Origin: Rhynchopus euleeides
Lineage: Eukaryota > Euglenozoa > Diplonemea > Diplonemida > Diplonemidae
Reading direction: 5' to 3'
Assembly: GCA_963210315.1 (NCBI GenBank)
Contig: OY723261.1
Coordinates: forward strand, 372,001 to 436,000
Length of the DNA stretch: 64,000 nt
Shown piece by piece: positions 53,910 to 63,546 of the stretch. Under the pieces are notes generated by a model. That model did not search any database. It saw only the letters and a list, made by a program, of their open reading frames with translations, and was not told the DNA's origin. Every line of letters begins with the position of its first letter. Positions within the stretch are counted from its first letter, which is position 1. The translations under genes and the position numbers were made by a program.

Positions 53910-56900
53910 TCAGAGAAGGTACTTCTGGAGGTCAGACTTCTTCAGCAGCTCCTTCACGCGCTCCTGGACATATTTTTCATCTATGGTAACCTCGTTGCCC
54001 TTGAGCTCGGGGGCGCGGAAGGAAATGTCCTCCATCACCCTTTCGATCACAGTGATGAGACGGCGCGCACCGATGTTCTGGACGGACCTGTTCACCTCGG
54101 TCGAAATCTTCGCAATCTCTTCGACGGCAGAGTCGGTGAACTTCAGGGTCACGCCCTCCGTCTCCATCAGCGCAACGTGCTGGCGGATCAGGTTGTGCTT
54201 GGGCTCAGTCAGGATGCGCAGGAAGTCACGCTCAGTCAGAGGCTGCAGCTCCACACGGATGGGCAACCTCCCCTGGAGCTCAGCAAGCATGTCTGACGGG
54301 GAGCAGGAGTGGAATGCCCCGCTTGCGATGAACAGGATGCGGTCTGTCTTGACCTGCCCGTGCTTCTTGGTACTGACGGTGCTGCCTTCGATCAGCGGGA
54401 GGAGGTCCTGCTGCACGCCCTCGGCGCTCGCCTGCGGGCCGTGGTAGCTGTCCTTCGTCGTCACGATCTTGTCGATCTCGTCGATCACCACAATCCCGTC
54501 CTCCTCGCACGCCCGCAGCGCCTCCTTCTCCACATCCTCGTGGTCCAGCAGGTTGTCCATCTCCTCGGCCTCGCAGGCGATCAGCGCCTCCTTGACAAGC
54601 ATCTTCTTCTTGACGGGGCGTGTCTTTTTGCGATCCCTGTTACCAACTTCGTACACCTCGCCAGCTGTGCGTTGGGTGAGGTGTGTGCGGCATGGGCTGG
54701 TGTGACAGTGATGATCACATCAACAGCAGGTGTTCCGTGTGGTCCACACCGCGACGATGCATGAATGTGAGGATGTGTGTGCAGCTGCTACAAGAGGGTG
54801 GGAGTAGTAAGAGAGAGGACGTGAGCCCGACGAGTTACAGCTCAACGATCGAGATGTCACACGTCGATCATTGGATAACCGAGCGCTATGAAAACTGGTC
54901 AACGCCATCACACGCGTGTACAACAGCGAGCCGCCATCGGGGTACATCGACCGCGCTGCCCAAGTGATCCAGCGCATTCGGAAACTTATTCATGTGGCCG
55001 ACCTGCGGTGGCATGGGCTTTCCCAGAAATGGAACCGGTTTATCGCCAAAAACAACAGAGCAGCCAGGCGCTACTCAGCAGAATGACAGCGCAGTACACT
55101 GATGCACATCAGTGTATAGTTTCGTACCGCATCAACAGCATAGTTGCACTATACTGGACAGTGCTAGTTTAATCTCAACCCGTGACACCCTATCACTGCA
55201 ATGTTTCTTCGTGTAGTTATATTTTAATGAACTAACATACGCACTTCATCACTCTGGCTCGATCTGGGTGGAACTGAAGTCATTTTCCGGGCCAATAATG
55301 ACACGCAACGTTTCTGTCCTTGTCCTTCTTTTTGCGATTTTTTTGCGGTTTTTTTGTCGAATCTTCATAGTTTTCCTTCGCGCAACATTTTTTGCGATGC
55401 ACGAACCCCCCGGACCCCCTGCACGAGCGCGTAAAGAAGGGGGGTTCGCGCAAAAAAAAAGCGCTTTTCGCGCGATTAAAAAACCCAAAAAAGCGCTTTG
55501 AGCGGAAAAAAATTTGGCCCCTTGGCCCCTTGTCCCCGTGGCTGTGATGTGAACAGTGTGACTATTTGTTGGCGTCCAGCTCACTGTGTCATGCGCCTTC
55601 TCCATGCCTCCATGATTGATCGTCTTCTTGATATTGGGTGCGGTGCCTCACCTGTGAGCATGTGGCACAGGGACGACAGACGAGAGTCTCTCAGATGCGT
55701 CCTCTGATGGGAGGCAGCTGACTGGAACAGGCACCTGGTACAGCAGGCACGGGCACAAGAAGTGGGTCAGAAATAGCGCTCAGCAGAAGCGCAATATTTG
55801 CCCGTCTCAGCTTCCAGCCCCAACTTCCGCTCAACGGTATTGTCGGGAAGTACTCAGGCATGTCTGCATTGTCAAATTTGAGGCGGATTGGGAGCCACAA
55901 ATGACTGGATTGAGGGGGTCGACGGAATCTGCAGTTGATATACGGGCCAGTCTCAAAGGAAGAGCGTTATGCAGGACGCAGCTCATGTACCCGGCGCCGC
56001 TGGCAGTCCCTGAGGGTGATACAAAGGGCACCAACGGGAATAAGCAGACTGTACAAATAGCCTCAGGTGCAAGTTCTGTCCCAAAAAAGTTGGCTGGTTA
56101 CATTCAGAAATAAGAAGGTAAACAATGAAGTGATTACTTTCGTCGTTAATCTTCTTATTTCTGAATGTAACCCTGGTCTGTCCGGAAAACGTCATCTCTC
56201 TTACTACTGGTGGGGGTTTACCGCCTGAATTGGTTTTGTAGCACAGGGCTTGAGAGGGTGACATACACTGCGACACGAGCATGTTCGGCGCCGGGAGCTT
56301 CTCCGCCAGCTCGACAACCACCTCCATGCGGTCCACGCCGCCCTCACGGAGGTGGCCACGGAAGGTCTCCATCTCGTCCTTGCCAGCCAATGCCTCGAGC
56401 ACACGGTCCTCGGCCCGTTTTTTCGCAACAGCCTGGTTTTTTTGGCGGATCTTTTCCTTCGTAATAGTTATCGCGTTCTTCATTAGGTCGTCGATTATGG
56501 TGTCAACATCGCGCCCGTGAAAGCCGACTTCGGTGAACTTCGTCGCCTCCACCTTCACGAAAGGGGCGTCGGTGATCTTGGCGAGCCGGCGGGCAATCTC
56601 GGTTTTACCGACACCTGCACAGGGTGGGGTAGGGGGTGACGGAATGCACGCACGTAACACACACGCGATCCTAAGTTACGACAAGATATGTGTATCACAA
56701 CCCACCCACTCCCGCAGAGTCCCCCTCTGCGTGGTGCCACACGAAGCATACCGGTGGGGCCAATCATCAGGATGTTCTTAGGGAACACCTCGTCCCGCAT
56801 CTCCTCGCCAACCTTGTGCCGCCTCCACCTGTTGCGCAGTGCGATGCTGACCGCCTTCTTGGCGTCGGCCTGCCCGACAATGTGCTTGTCAAGCACATCC

Positions 56901-57037
56901 ACAGTCTCACGCGGCTTCAGGTCGGTGGGAGAGAATTGAAATGTCACAGGTGCCGCCTCTGGCGCCGCTTCCTGAGCCGCGGCGGCCATATACCGCCGCC
57001 CTGCATAGGAACTGAACCTCACGAAAACTCGCTCCAT
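53910..57037 (-). CDS. hslU: HslU, ATPase subunit of mitochondrial HslVU protease
   Basis: Exons 56752-57037, 56267-56614 and 53910-54664; introns of 137 bp and 1,602 bp with GTATGC and GTATGT donors. 462 residues, close to the 443 of the E. coli protein. The Arg-rich, acid-poor N-terminus ([17 protein letters not shown]) fits a mitochondrial presequence. HslU motifs are in order: [22 protein letters not shown], Walker A GPTGVGKT (split by intron 1 after GPT plus one base), the pore motif region [14 protein letters not shown], a helical I-domain (about 115-240), Walker [28 protein letters not shown], arginine-finger segment [12 protein letters not shown], sensor-2 NIGARRL, and the C-terminus DLQKYLL, which in relatives inserts into HslV. 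It unfolds substrates and feeds them to the HslV peptidase in the matrix. The partner HslV is not in this window. The pore residue after Gly is Phe-His where bacterial forms have Tyr-Val. Confidence 0.95.
54895..55086 (+). other. Coding-like fragment on the opposite strand in hslU intron
   Basis: A 63-codon plus-strand frame without an ATG (starting [10 protein letters not shown], with [19 protein letters not shown] and [12 protein letters not shown] inside) looks like protein: Arg/Ile/Trp-rich and helix-forming. No family is recognised. It may be a remnant of an inserted element or a displaced gene piece. Confidence 0.2.
56096..56172. repeat. Perfect 22-bp inverted repeat (hairpin)
   Basis: Arms GGTTACATTCAGAAATAAGA-AG (56096-56117) and its exact reverse complement (56151-56172) flank a 33-bp loop. 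It could be a very small foldback element or the fused ends of a lost transposon. It lies in the hslU intron, 95 bp from the donor side. Confidence 0.75.
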
Positions 57038-57678
57038 CGCAAATTCTGGGTGTGTGTGGGAAGCGGTGGGGGAGGGCAGGCAGCCCCAACCCTGTGTGTG
57101 CGGCGGTGGCAGGCATGGCATGGGTGGCATTGCATTGGGCTGCACCCAGAAGCCAGAGGACGAAGCAGGTCAGAGACTGCAGGGGGCCGGGGCTGGAGAT
57201 GCCCATGAGTGGCAGCACACGCCAACATCCAAAACCATCCGACACTACAGCGTGGTACAATACAGCAAACGCAGGCACACACCCCGCTTTGGGTGTGCAT
57301 CTATCGACAGGCATGGGCAAGACATTGCTACTCCTCCAGCAGCTAACACACGAAGAAATGTGTTTGACGGTCACCAACATGGCGTGCGAGGTTTTCAATC
57401 ACTAAACAGTGGAACACACCGAGCATCATCTGCCCTTGATGCGGCAGCCACTGCAACGCACTGCCGTGTTTGGGTTCGTGTACACACCAGAGCAGGACGC
57501 TCTGATGCAACTTTTTGAAGTGATGGGCCTTCACTCAGAAATGCAGAAAGCAAGTGAGGAAGGAAAATCACAACACACAAAATCAGCTGCAAAGTGACAC
57601 AGTTTTTATTCGACACACAGCGCAGAACACACCAGACCACCCCCCTGCACAAAACAGCCGCCACCCACAAGGCTGGTA
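57038..57678. other. Intergenic between myosin and hslU
   Basis: 640 bp separating the stop of myosin from the start of hslU in the same orientation. A CA-rich tract ending in CCCAG lies 8 nt before the hslU ATG. No gene was seen. Confidence 0.45.
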
Positions 57679-60600
57679 TCAACGGGGCGACCCGCACTGC
57701 GTGCACTCTTCCTCGTTGCCCCCGACCTCATAGTAGCAGTCCTGGCACTCCCAGAGGTCGCCCTCCGGCACCTGCACGACGATCGGCGCAGGGGTGGGTG
57801 CCTGGGGTGCCGGGGCCACGGGCGGGGCTTCCGGCTGCTGCACAGCAACAGGTGCAGGGGCCTCCACCGGCGGTGGCTGCGCCGCCACCTGCTGCACCAC
57901 CTGCTGCGCAGGCGCAGGTGCTGGTGCTGCTGGCGGCGGCGCAGGCGCGGGGGGCTGTGGGGGCGGTGCCTGCGGGGCCCTGACAGGAGAGGGCGGGGTC
58001 ACATCCGGCGGCGGCGCTGCCTGCACCGCAACGGGTGCTGGCGTGGGCTGCCGGACCTGCTGCACAGGGGCAGGCACAGTGGTGGGCGAGGGCGCGGGGA
58101 TGGGGACCTGCGCAATAGGGGTGGGCGGGACAGGGCTCGGCGCCATGAGGATCGCAGGGGGCACCACGAGCGACGCGAGGTAGGCTACGATGGCAACCCC
58201 AGCCACAGGCGCGGCAACACGCGCTGTGTACTCTGCCTGGATCACGCGGCATGGCAGGAGGTCCTCACCGCCTGTGCTGCACCACGTCACGAACTCATCC
58301 TCCTCGATGTAGTCGTCTCCACACTCGTGGAAGACACGCTTCATGAAGACGTCGATGCCGGACACGGTGGCTGGTGTGGTGTAGACATGCGCCTTGCCAA
58401 CCTCTTTCCGCACTGCGTTGTCACGCCCTGCCTGCAGCAGGCTGATCAACTGGCGCCGCCGCACGCGCCGGTTGAAGTTGAAAGTCTGTCGCCACGCCTC
58501 GCGCCACTCATCCATCAGGTGCAGGCCCTCCTGGCGTGCCGCCTCCAGGGGCCGCTCCACCAGGTCGCGCTCGGCAATGATCATGCTGACACGCTGCTCG
58601 ATGGGCATCTCCTCGCTGAGGTCAGAGTCGTTGTCGGGGTGATCGTCGCCCTCCTCTGCACCCCCCAGGGCGATCTGGCCCACGATGCGCCCCTTGTCGC
58701 GCGCCAGGCCCAGGATGCGCGGCGCGCTGTACACATTGCCCCCACCACCCTCGCACGCACGGCTGACGCTTCGACGCGAGAAGGCACACCGCGGCTGCGT
58801 TGCAGTGCAGTGGGTGTCCACCTGGTAGGTGCTGCTGTGCTTGCCCAACCCATAGGGGATGGGCGTGCGTGTATTCAGCCCTGTGAAATGTGGCGGCGAC
58901 GCGGACCTCGAGTGGGGAGTCAGGAGGTGTGGGCTGTGGTGAGAGTGCCCCTGGCACTGCGTCGGGGCGCGTGGCGGGGAAGACGGTGCCGCAGATTCCG
59001 CCCTGTCGCCCACGCTGCAGTACTGGCGCTGTGTTGGGTGTGGGTGTAGGTGTGACAGCGGGGTGTGCCATACCAAGTCGACTGTCGGTGACATCTGGAT
59101 GCCGGCACGCTTTGCCTTGCGCAGCCACTTCCGCAGATCGCGCACAAGCTCGACTGCTTGGCTGTTGTCGGGGCATGCGGCAAGCAGGGGTGCCAGGTCG
59201 AGTGACCCTTTCCCCGGCACACAGTTGCCTGCATGCCCGTGGGGGTGGACGTCTGTATCGCAGACAGTGCCCCACTCCTGGCGGAGGCGGCGCAGCCACA
59301 TCACTGCCACAGACGGGAACTGCGGGGCGTGGAGGTTGGCGTGGCAGAGCGACGTACAACATACCTCCGCACACAGCAGCATGGCCTTGCCCACCTTCCC
59401 TGCAGCACCCTCCACCTCGCCCTTGAGCTGCAGCTTCATCGCAGAGTGCTGGCAGCGCTCGCTGAAGCGCTTCGCGATGGTGGGAGAGTGCTCATCCGGC
59501 GCTTTGTAGCCATCGCGGTCGGGGAGGTTGTGTGACTCGATGCCCAAGACATTGCGCAGCTTCAAGACCTTCGCCGTCCCTGTTTCGCTGGCATAGAACT
59601 TCAGCTCGCCGTCTGCGGGATGATGGGGGACATGGCAGCAGGGCAGCACAACAGCAAACATACCGACAAGCCTGACGAACACCCGTGACCAGCGCTTCGA
59701 CACAGACGGCACTGCTGCACGCCACAGCCACGTCCCATCCTTGAATGGGTCGTGCGTTGCAGATGTGCTCCGTGTTGCCGCACGGCTCTTCGTGGCATAC
59801 CGCGGTACAGGATCATGCTCCTGCACGGCACGCGGTGGCGGGGATGCCGGCATCGGGCTGATCGCACTGTGGTTTGCGACGTAATCCGCCCGCGGTGAAT
59901 ACGACCCATGCCGGAAGGGGAGCGGCGACAGCGAACGCGCAGTCCCACCCCCACGCACAGACTCCGCCTCATTCATGAGCGCATCCAGCTGCGCGTGCAC
60001 CATCTCCAGCTCACGCCCCCTGTCGATCGCCGCCACACGGCTCTCATCCTTCAGACACATCGTCTCCAGGTGGGCACGCGACTCCTCCCACACGCCTTCG
60101 ATGCCTCTGCGCGCCTCCCACAGCTCACCCTCGATCTCATTGATCTGCACACGCTGGAAGGCCTGCGCCCAGGCAAGGTCGATGGCATCCCAAAACGCAT
60201 TGTAGTGATCCACGATATCCGCCCGCCGATCTGTCTCCTCATTGGCACAGTCCTCCATATACTGCGCAAGCAGGCGCACCTGCAGGCGGCTCTGCTCATG
60301 CCTGAGGTAGGGCACGGTCGCCTCATACTCGTCTTCAATCCGCAGCCTGTTGATGTGCTCCATAGCTTGGAACTCATGCAGCTCCCGGAAGGACTGCACG
60401 GAATGCGCCGCCCGATAGCTCTCCGCAAACGCCTCGGCGAACACGCCGAACCCCTCCTCCTCCTCCTCCTCCACGCGCGCCCGCCCCACCTCCTCCGCCT
60501 CCTCCACCACAAACCGGTGCTCGGAGTACAGCCCCTCCCAGAAGTCCCGCCCGCACCCCGCCACCACGAGCAGCCCCTCCTCCTCCTGGAACAGCAGGGC

Positions 60601-63546
60601 AAGGTAGTCACGATCCTGCTCCTCCTCCAGCTCCAGCAGGCTCCTCTGTGCTCCCGCCTCGCCCACCACCTCCTGGCGAGACGCCTCACAGAGGTTGGTG
60701 CGGATGGCGCTGTGCTCCGTATGCAGCGACACCACAGCCTCCGCCTCCGCCTCGCTGTGCAGCAGGAGCCTGGCGAACGCCTCGTCCTCCTCGAGATCTG
60801 CCATGCGCCGCGCCCGCCTCTCGATGATCAGGATGGACCTCCTCTCGTCCTCCTGCATCACACCCTCGATCAGCTGCTTCTCGGCACACAGGGAGAAGAT
60901 CACCTGCCCTGCCTCGGCCTGCTCTATGCACAGCCTCTCGAACCCCTCCTCCTCCATCGCCTCCACCGCGGCGCGGCCCCCCTCCTCCGCAATCTCCCCC
61001 CGGGCACGCTCATCCGCCTGGTGTGCGATAAGGATCTCAGCCCCCATCTCCTCCAGCGCAGCCGCAGCGCTATCCTCCTCTGCACGAATCTCCTCCACAG
61101 ACGATTCGAACCACCTGACGAGTGACGCGACGTGGTCCCCCCTCTCCTGAGCCACAATGGCGGCAAAGGCATCGTCCTCCTCTGAGGAGATCGCCCCACT
61201 GCCTTCGAGGCAGGTGTCGAGGAGATCACGTCTCTCTCTGTGCTGGGCACGGAGGAGCTCGAGGAGGCCCTGGTGCTTCCGGTTGAAGAGGTCCTGCATG
61301 GCGAGGGCTGTCTTCCCCCAGCTGCGGATCTCGTTGGCAAACGCGGTGTAGGCGTTGGTGCGGACATCCTCGATCTCGGTGTGGGCGAAGGTGCGGAGGA
61401 ACACCTTTGTCTTCCCGATCTGCGCCTTTTCGATGCCGAGGCCCAGCTTGTCGAGGATGGCCTGCGCCCCGGGGAGCGACTCCAGGGTGCCGCTGTGCAG
61501 CTGCCGCTTCAGGTCCGGAGGGAGGAGCACCTTGAAGCGGTTCACAAACAGGCTGTGGGGGAGGCGGACCGGGTATCCGCTCTTCCGAACCCTCACCGTC
61601 TCCAGCACACCCGAAGAGCAGAGCTGGGCCATGGTGGAGACGGGGTCGAAGAGCTTGGCGCGTTTGACGGGGTGGGGTTTGATGCAGCGGATCCACGAGG
61701 GTTTCGTCTGGTTGATCATATCGAGCAGCTCCCTCAGCTGCTTCTTGAAGATCCCCGTCACGGAGTCTGCGGATTTGGCTGACTCTGCGCTGCGGACTAT
61801 AAGAGGAATGAGAGGGTTGCTGCTGTCCCGCACCACCTGCAGGAGTGAGTCCTGCACGGAGTCCAGGTTCTTCTCCCCGAAGGACTTCACAGAGTACCGC
61901 ACCTCTGCGGCGTAGTGCATCAGACGGAAGGCGTCGCGGTCCAGCTTGGAGCGGTAGAAGGATGGGTTCTTTTCAAACTCCTGCGTGATTCTCTCGAGGA
62001 AGGCGTCGTCGTCATCAGGCCTGGTCTTGCACTGATCATCCAGGTGGGCCAGGATCCCCGTGGAGTTGCTCGCGATCATGTGGACAATCGATGCGTTGTC
62101 CTGGAAATGCACGTGCTGTGTCTCGATCCCCTCCGCCCTGCACTCCTCGATGTCAGCTGTGAAGATGTGCTGGTTGTAATGGTTCTGCAGCATCTCATTC
62201 GCCAGGTTGATACACAGCTGCTCCAGGGAGTTGGTCTGGAAGTGCTCAAACCCGAAGATGTCCAGCAGCCCGATCCACGTGCACTCCCGCGACTCTTCAG
62301 GCCGCATCGTCTCGTTGATGCGGAAGATGAGCCACTGGAACAGCGAGGCGTACACCTCCTTACACAGCGCGTCCCTCACAGAGGTGCTCTTCCCGATGCT
62401 GTGATTCCGGATCACCCGCTCGTTGCCCGCCTTGACGGTGACCTGGATCAGCTCACGGCGGAGATCCGCAACAGGGACACCCCAGCAGGTAGCGCACTTT
62501 TCGAGGAATTGGGATGTGCCCTCCGACACATCCGTTACATCCGTTGCAGGGTCCGCCTCGAACACGACACGCTGGAGGTGGAGGATGCCCGCCACGATGC
62601 CCCACACGGTGTCCTTCTCCTCCCCGGTGAGCCCCATGACACCCATCGCCTCGCACGTCTCTTCATAGGCTTCCGTGTCGTTGACGCCGTCGATCTTCAC
62701 ATCCGACCCGCAGTTGGGGTACTGCGACGGGGAGTCAAGCCCATACTTCGACTTTGCATCAGGCGCCGCCAGGACCTGGTAGAAGGAGTGGAAGATGCGC
62801 TCCTGCTTGCCGCAGCCCACAACCCTGCTCCGCTCCAGGAGGTAGTTCAGGGTGCTGGCCCCGCAGATGTGCCCCTCGCTGTCGTACGACACCTTTAGGA
62901 ACTTCCCAAACCGCGACGAGTTGTCGTTCCGCACGGTCTTCGCATTCCCAAAGGTCTCCAGGATGGGGTTGCTCGCCTCGATCTTCGCCTGCAGCCCCAG
63001 GGCGGCCTGGCCCCCATCCTCCTGCACGCCCTGTGTCGAGAGGGCGCCGAGAAACTTCAGCATGGATTTGACAGCCTCGGTCTTCCCTGCACCGCTCTCA
63101 CCGGACACAAGAATGGTTTGACACTGCTGCGTCTGGAGCATGTTTTCATAGGAGCACCGCCCGATGGACCAAATGTGAGGAGGAATCCCAGGTTCCGCAC
63201 GGATGTAGAGAGGGATCTTGTCATCCATGTAGTCGGGGATGGTGAACTTCCAAGGGTTCAAAGAGAGGATGACAGAAGGTCCGATGAAGGTGTATATTTT
63301 ATCCTCGGCGTGCCTGCGGCGCACGCAGCGGAGCAGCGCCCCCTCGTGGAGCTCGTTGAGCTTGAGAAGATCGTCGGTGTCGGAGTCGATGCAGCTTTCG
63401 TCCATAATGACGTAGGTGTCCTTCACCTCCTTCTTCTCCCACACCTTCCCCTTCTCGTCCTTCACCCGGCCATCCCCGGCGGTCCATCCCAGCTTCCAGG
63501 ACTCATCAACGGTGTTAAAATACACCGCCTCACCAGTGCCTGCCAT
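57679..63546 (-). CDS. Unconventional myosin with PH domain and C-terminal RanBP2 zinc finger
   Basis: Exons 59664-63546, 59365-59612, 59074-59319 and 57679-59028; three introns of 51, 45 and 45 bp, all stop-free multiples of three. 1,908 residues from ATG 63546 (CACCATGG context). The motor covers about 70-715: P-loop GESGAGKT (about 147), switch I NDNSSRFGKF (about 206), switch II DIFGFEHF (about 430), actin-region IRCIKPHPVKR, and KTKVFLR at the converter end. No clear IQ motif follows. Residues about 740-1200 are Glu/Ala/Arg-rich helix with approximate 45-50 residue repeats. Residues about 1270-1405 form a PH domain (KRWSRVFVRL ... VAVMWLRRLRQ), whose continuity needs the first two introns removed. 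Then come a low-complexity linker, a helical part, an EF-like segment (FHECGDDYIEEDEF), a roughly 130-residue Pro/Ala/Val/Gln region and a closing CX2CX10CX2C finger (WECQDC...CTQCGSPR). PH suggests phosphoinositide membrane cargo; RanBP2 fingers bind ubiquitin or RNA. The myosin class is not assigned. Confidence 0.92.
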   Translation of the reverse strand: MAGTGEAVYFNTVDESWKLGWTAGDGRVKDEKGKVWEKKEVKDTYVIMDESCIDSDTDDLLKLNELHEGALLRCVRRRHAEDKIYTFIGPSVILSLNPWKFTIPDYMDDKIPLYIRAEPGIPPHIWSIGRCSYENMLQTQQCQTILVSGESGAGKTEAVKSMLKFLGALSTQGVQEDGGQAALGLQAKIEASNPILETFGNAKTVRNDNSSRFGKFLKVSYDSEGHICGASTLNYLLERSRVVGCGKQERIFHSFYQVLAAPDAKSKYGLDSPSQYPNCGSDVKIDGVNDTEAYEETCEAMGVMGLTGEEKDTVWGIVAGILHLQRVVFEADPATDVTDVSEGTSQFLEKCATCWGVPVADLRRELIQVTVKAGNERVIRNHSIGKSTSVRDALCKEVYASLFQWLIFRINETMRPEESRECTWIGLLDIFGFEHFQTNSLEQLCINLANEMLQNHYNQHIFTADIEECRAEGIETQHVHFQDNASIVHMIASNSTGILAHLDDQCKTRPDDDDAFLERITQEFEKNPSFYRSKLDRDAFRLMHYAAEVRYSVKSFGEKNLDSVQDSLLQVVRDSSNPLIPLIVRSAESAKSADSVTGIFKKQLRELLDMINQTKPSWIRCIKPHPVKRAKLFDPVSTMAQLCSSGVLETVRVRKSGYPVRLPHSLFVNRFKVLLPPDLKRQLHSGTLESLPGAQAILDKLGLGIEKAQIGKTKVFLRTFAHTEIEDVRTNAYTAFANEIRSWGKTALAMQDLFNRKHQGLLELLRAQHRERRDLLDTCLEGSGAISSEEDDAFAAIVAQERGDHVASLVRWFESSVEEIRAEEDSAAAALEEMGAEILIAHQADERARGEIAEEGGRAAVEAMEEEGFERLCIEQAEAGQVIFSLCAEKQLIEGVMQEDERRSILIIERRARRMADLEEDEAFARLLLHSEAEAEAVVSLHTEHSAIRTNLCEASRQEVVGEAGAQRSLLELEEEQDRDYLALLFQEEEGLLVVAGCGRDFWEGLYSEHRFVVEEAEEVGRARVEEEEEEGFGVFAEAFAESYRAAHSVQSFRELHEFQAMEHINRLRIEDEYEATVPYLRHEQSRLQVRLLAQYMEDCANEETDRRADIVDHYNAFWDAIDLAWAQAFQRVQINEIEGELWEARRGIEGVWEESRAHLETMCLKDESRVAAIDRGRELEMVHAQLDALMNEAESVRGGGTARSLSPLPFRHGSYSPRADYVANHSAISPMPASPPPRAVQEHDPVPRYATKSRAATRSTSATHDPFKDGTWLWRAAVPSVSKRWSRVFVRLVGMFAVVLPCCHVPHHPADGELKFYASETGTAKVLKLRNVLGIESHNLPDRDGYKAPDEHSPTIAKRFSERCQHSAMKLQLKGEVEGAAGKVGKAMLLCAEVCCTSLCHANLHAPQFPSVAVMWLRRLRQEWGTVCDTDVHPHGHAGNCVPGKGSLDLAPLLAACPDNSQAVELVRDLRKWLRKAKRAGIQMSPTVDLVWHTPLSHLHPHPTQRQYCSVGDRAESAAPSSPPRAPTQCQGHSHHSPHLLTPHSRSASPPHFTGLNTRTPIPYGLGKHSSTYQVDTHCTATQPRCAFSRRSVSRACEGGGGNVYSAPRILGLARDKGRIVGQIALGGAEEGDDHPDNDSDLSEEMPIEQRVSMIIAERDLVERPLEAARQEGLHLMDEWREAWRQTFNFNRRVRRRQLISLLQAGRDNAVRKEVGKAHVYTTPATVSGIDVFMKRVFHECGDDYIEEDEFVTWCSTGGEDLLPCRVIQAEYTARVAAPVAGVAIVAYLASLVVPPAILMAPSPVPPTPIAQVPIPAPSPTTVPAPVQQVRQPTPAPVAVQAAPPPDVTPPSPVRAPQAPPPQPPAPAPPPAAPAPAPAQQVVQQVAAQPPPVEAPAPVAVQQPEAPPVAPAPQAPTPAPIVVQVPEGDLWECQDCYYEVGGNEEECTQCGSPR
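59029..59073 (-). other. 45-bp intron after myosin PH domain
   Basis: Donor CTTG|GTATGGCA and acceptor CCCAACACAG|CGCCAG. It is stop-free and a multiple of three. If retained it would add a His/Pro-rich insert. Confidence 0.6.
59320..59364 (-). other. 45-bp intron in myosin PH domain
   Basis: Donor GCGGAG|GTATGTTG and acceptor CGCCCCGCAG|TTCCCG. Removal gives LLCAEFPSVAVMWLRRL, joining the last strand to the C-terminal PH helix. Confidence 0.8.
59613..59663 (-). other. 51-bp intron in myosin PH domain
   Basis: Donor CTTGTCG|GTATGTTT and acceptor CATCCCGCAG|ACGGCG. Removal gives FVRLVDGELKFY, a normal PH strand-turn-strand. Confidence 0.8.

Larger units (their letters stand above)
54665..56266 (-). 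other. 1.6-kb intron of hslU with embedded sequences
   Basis: The donor CGCAGT|GTATGTC and acceptor CCCAACGCACAG|CTGGCG join in frame to give VSQSGEVYEVG, matching the HslU I-domain order. It is far longer than other introns here (45-217 bp). It contains an open plus-strand frame at 54895-55086, a poly-A/T-rich hairpin zone near 55330-55520 and a perfect 22-bp inverted repeat at 56096-56172, which suggests insertions enlarged it. Confidence 0.8.
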
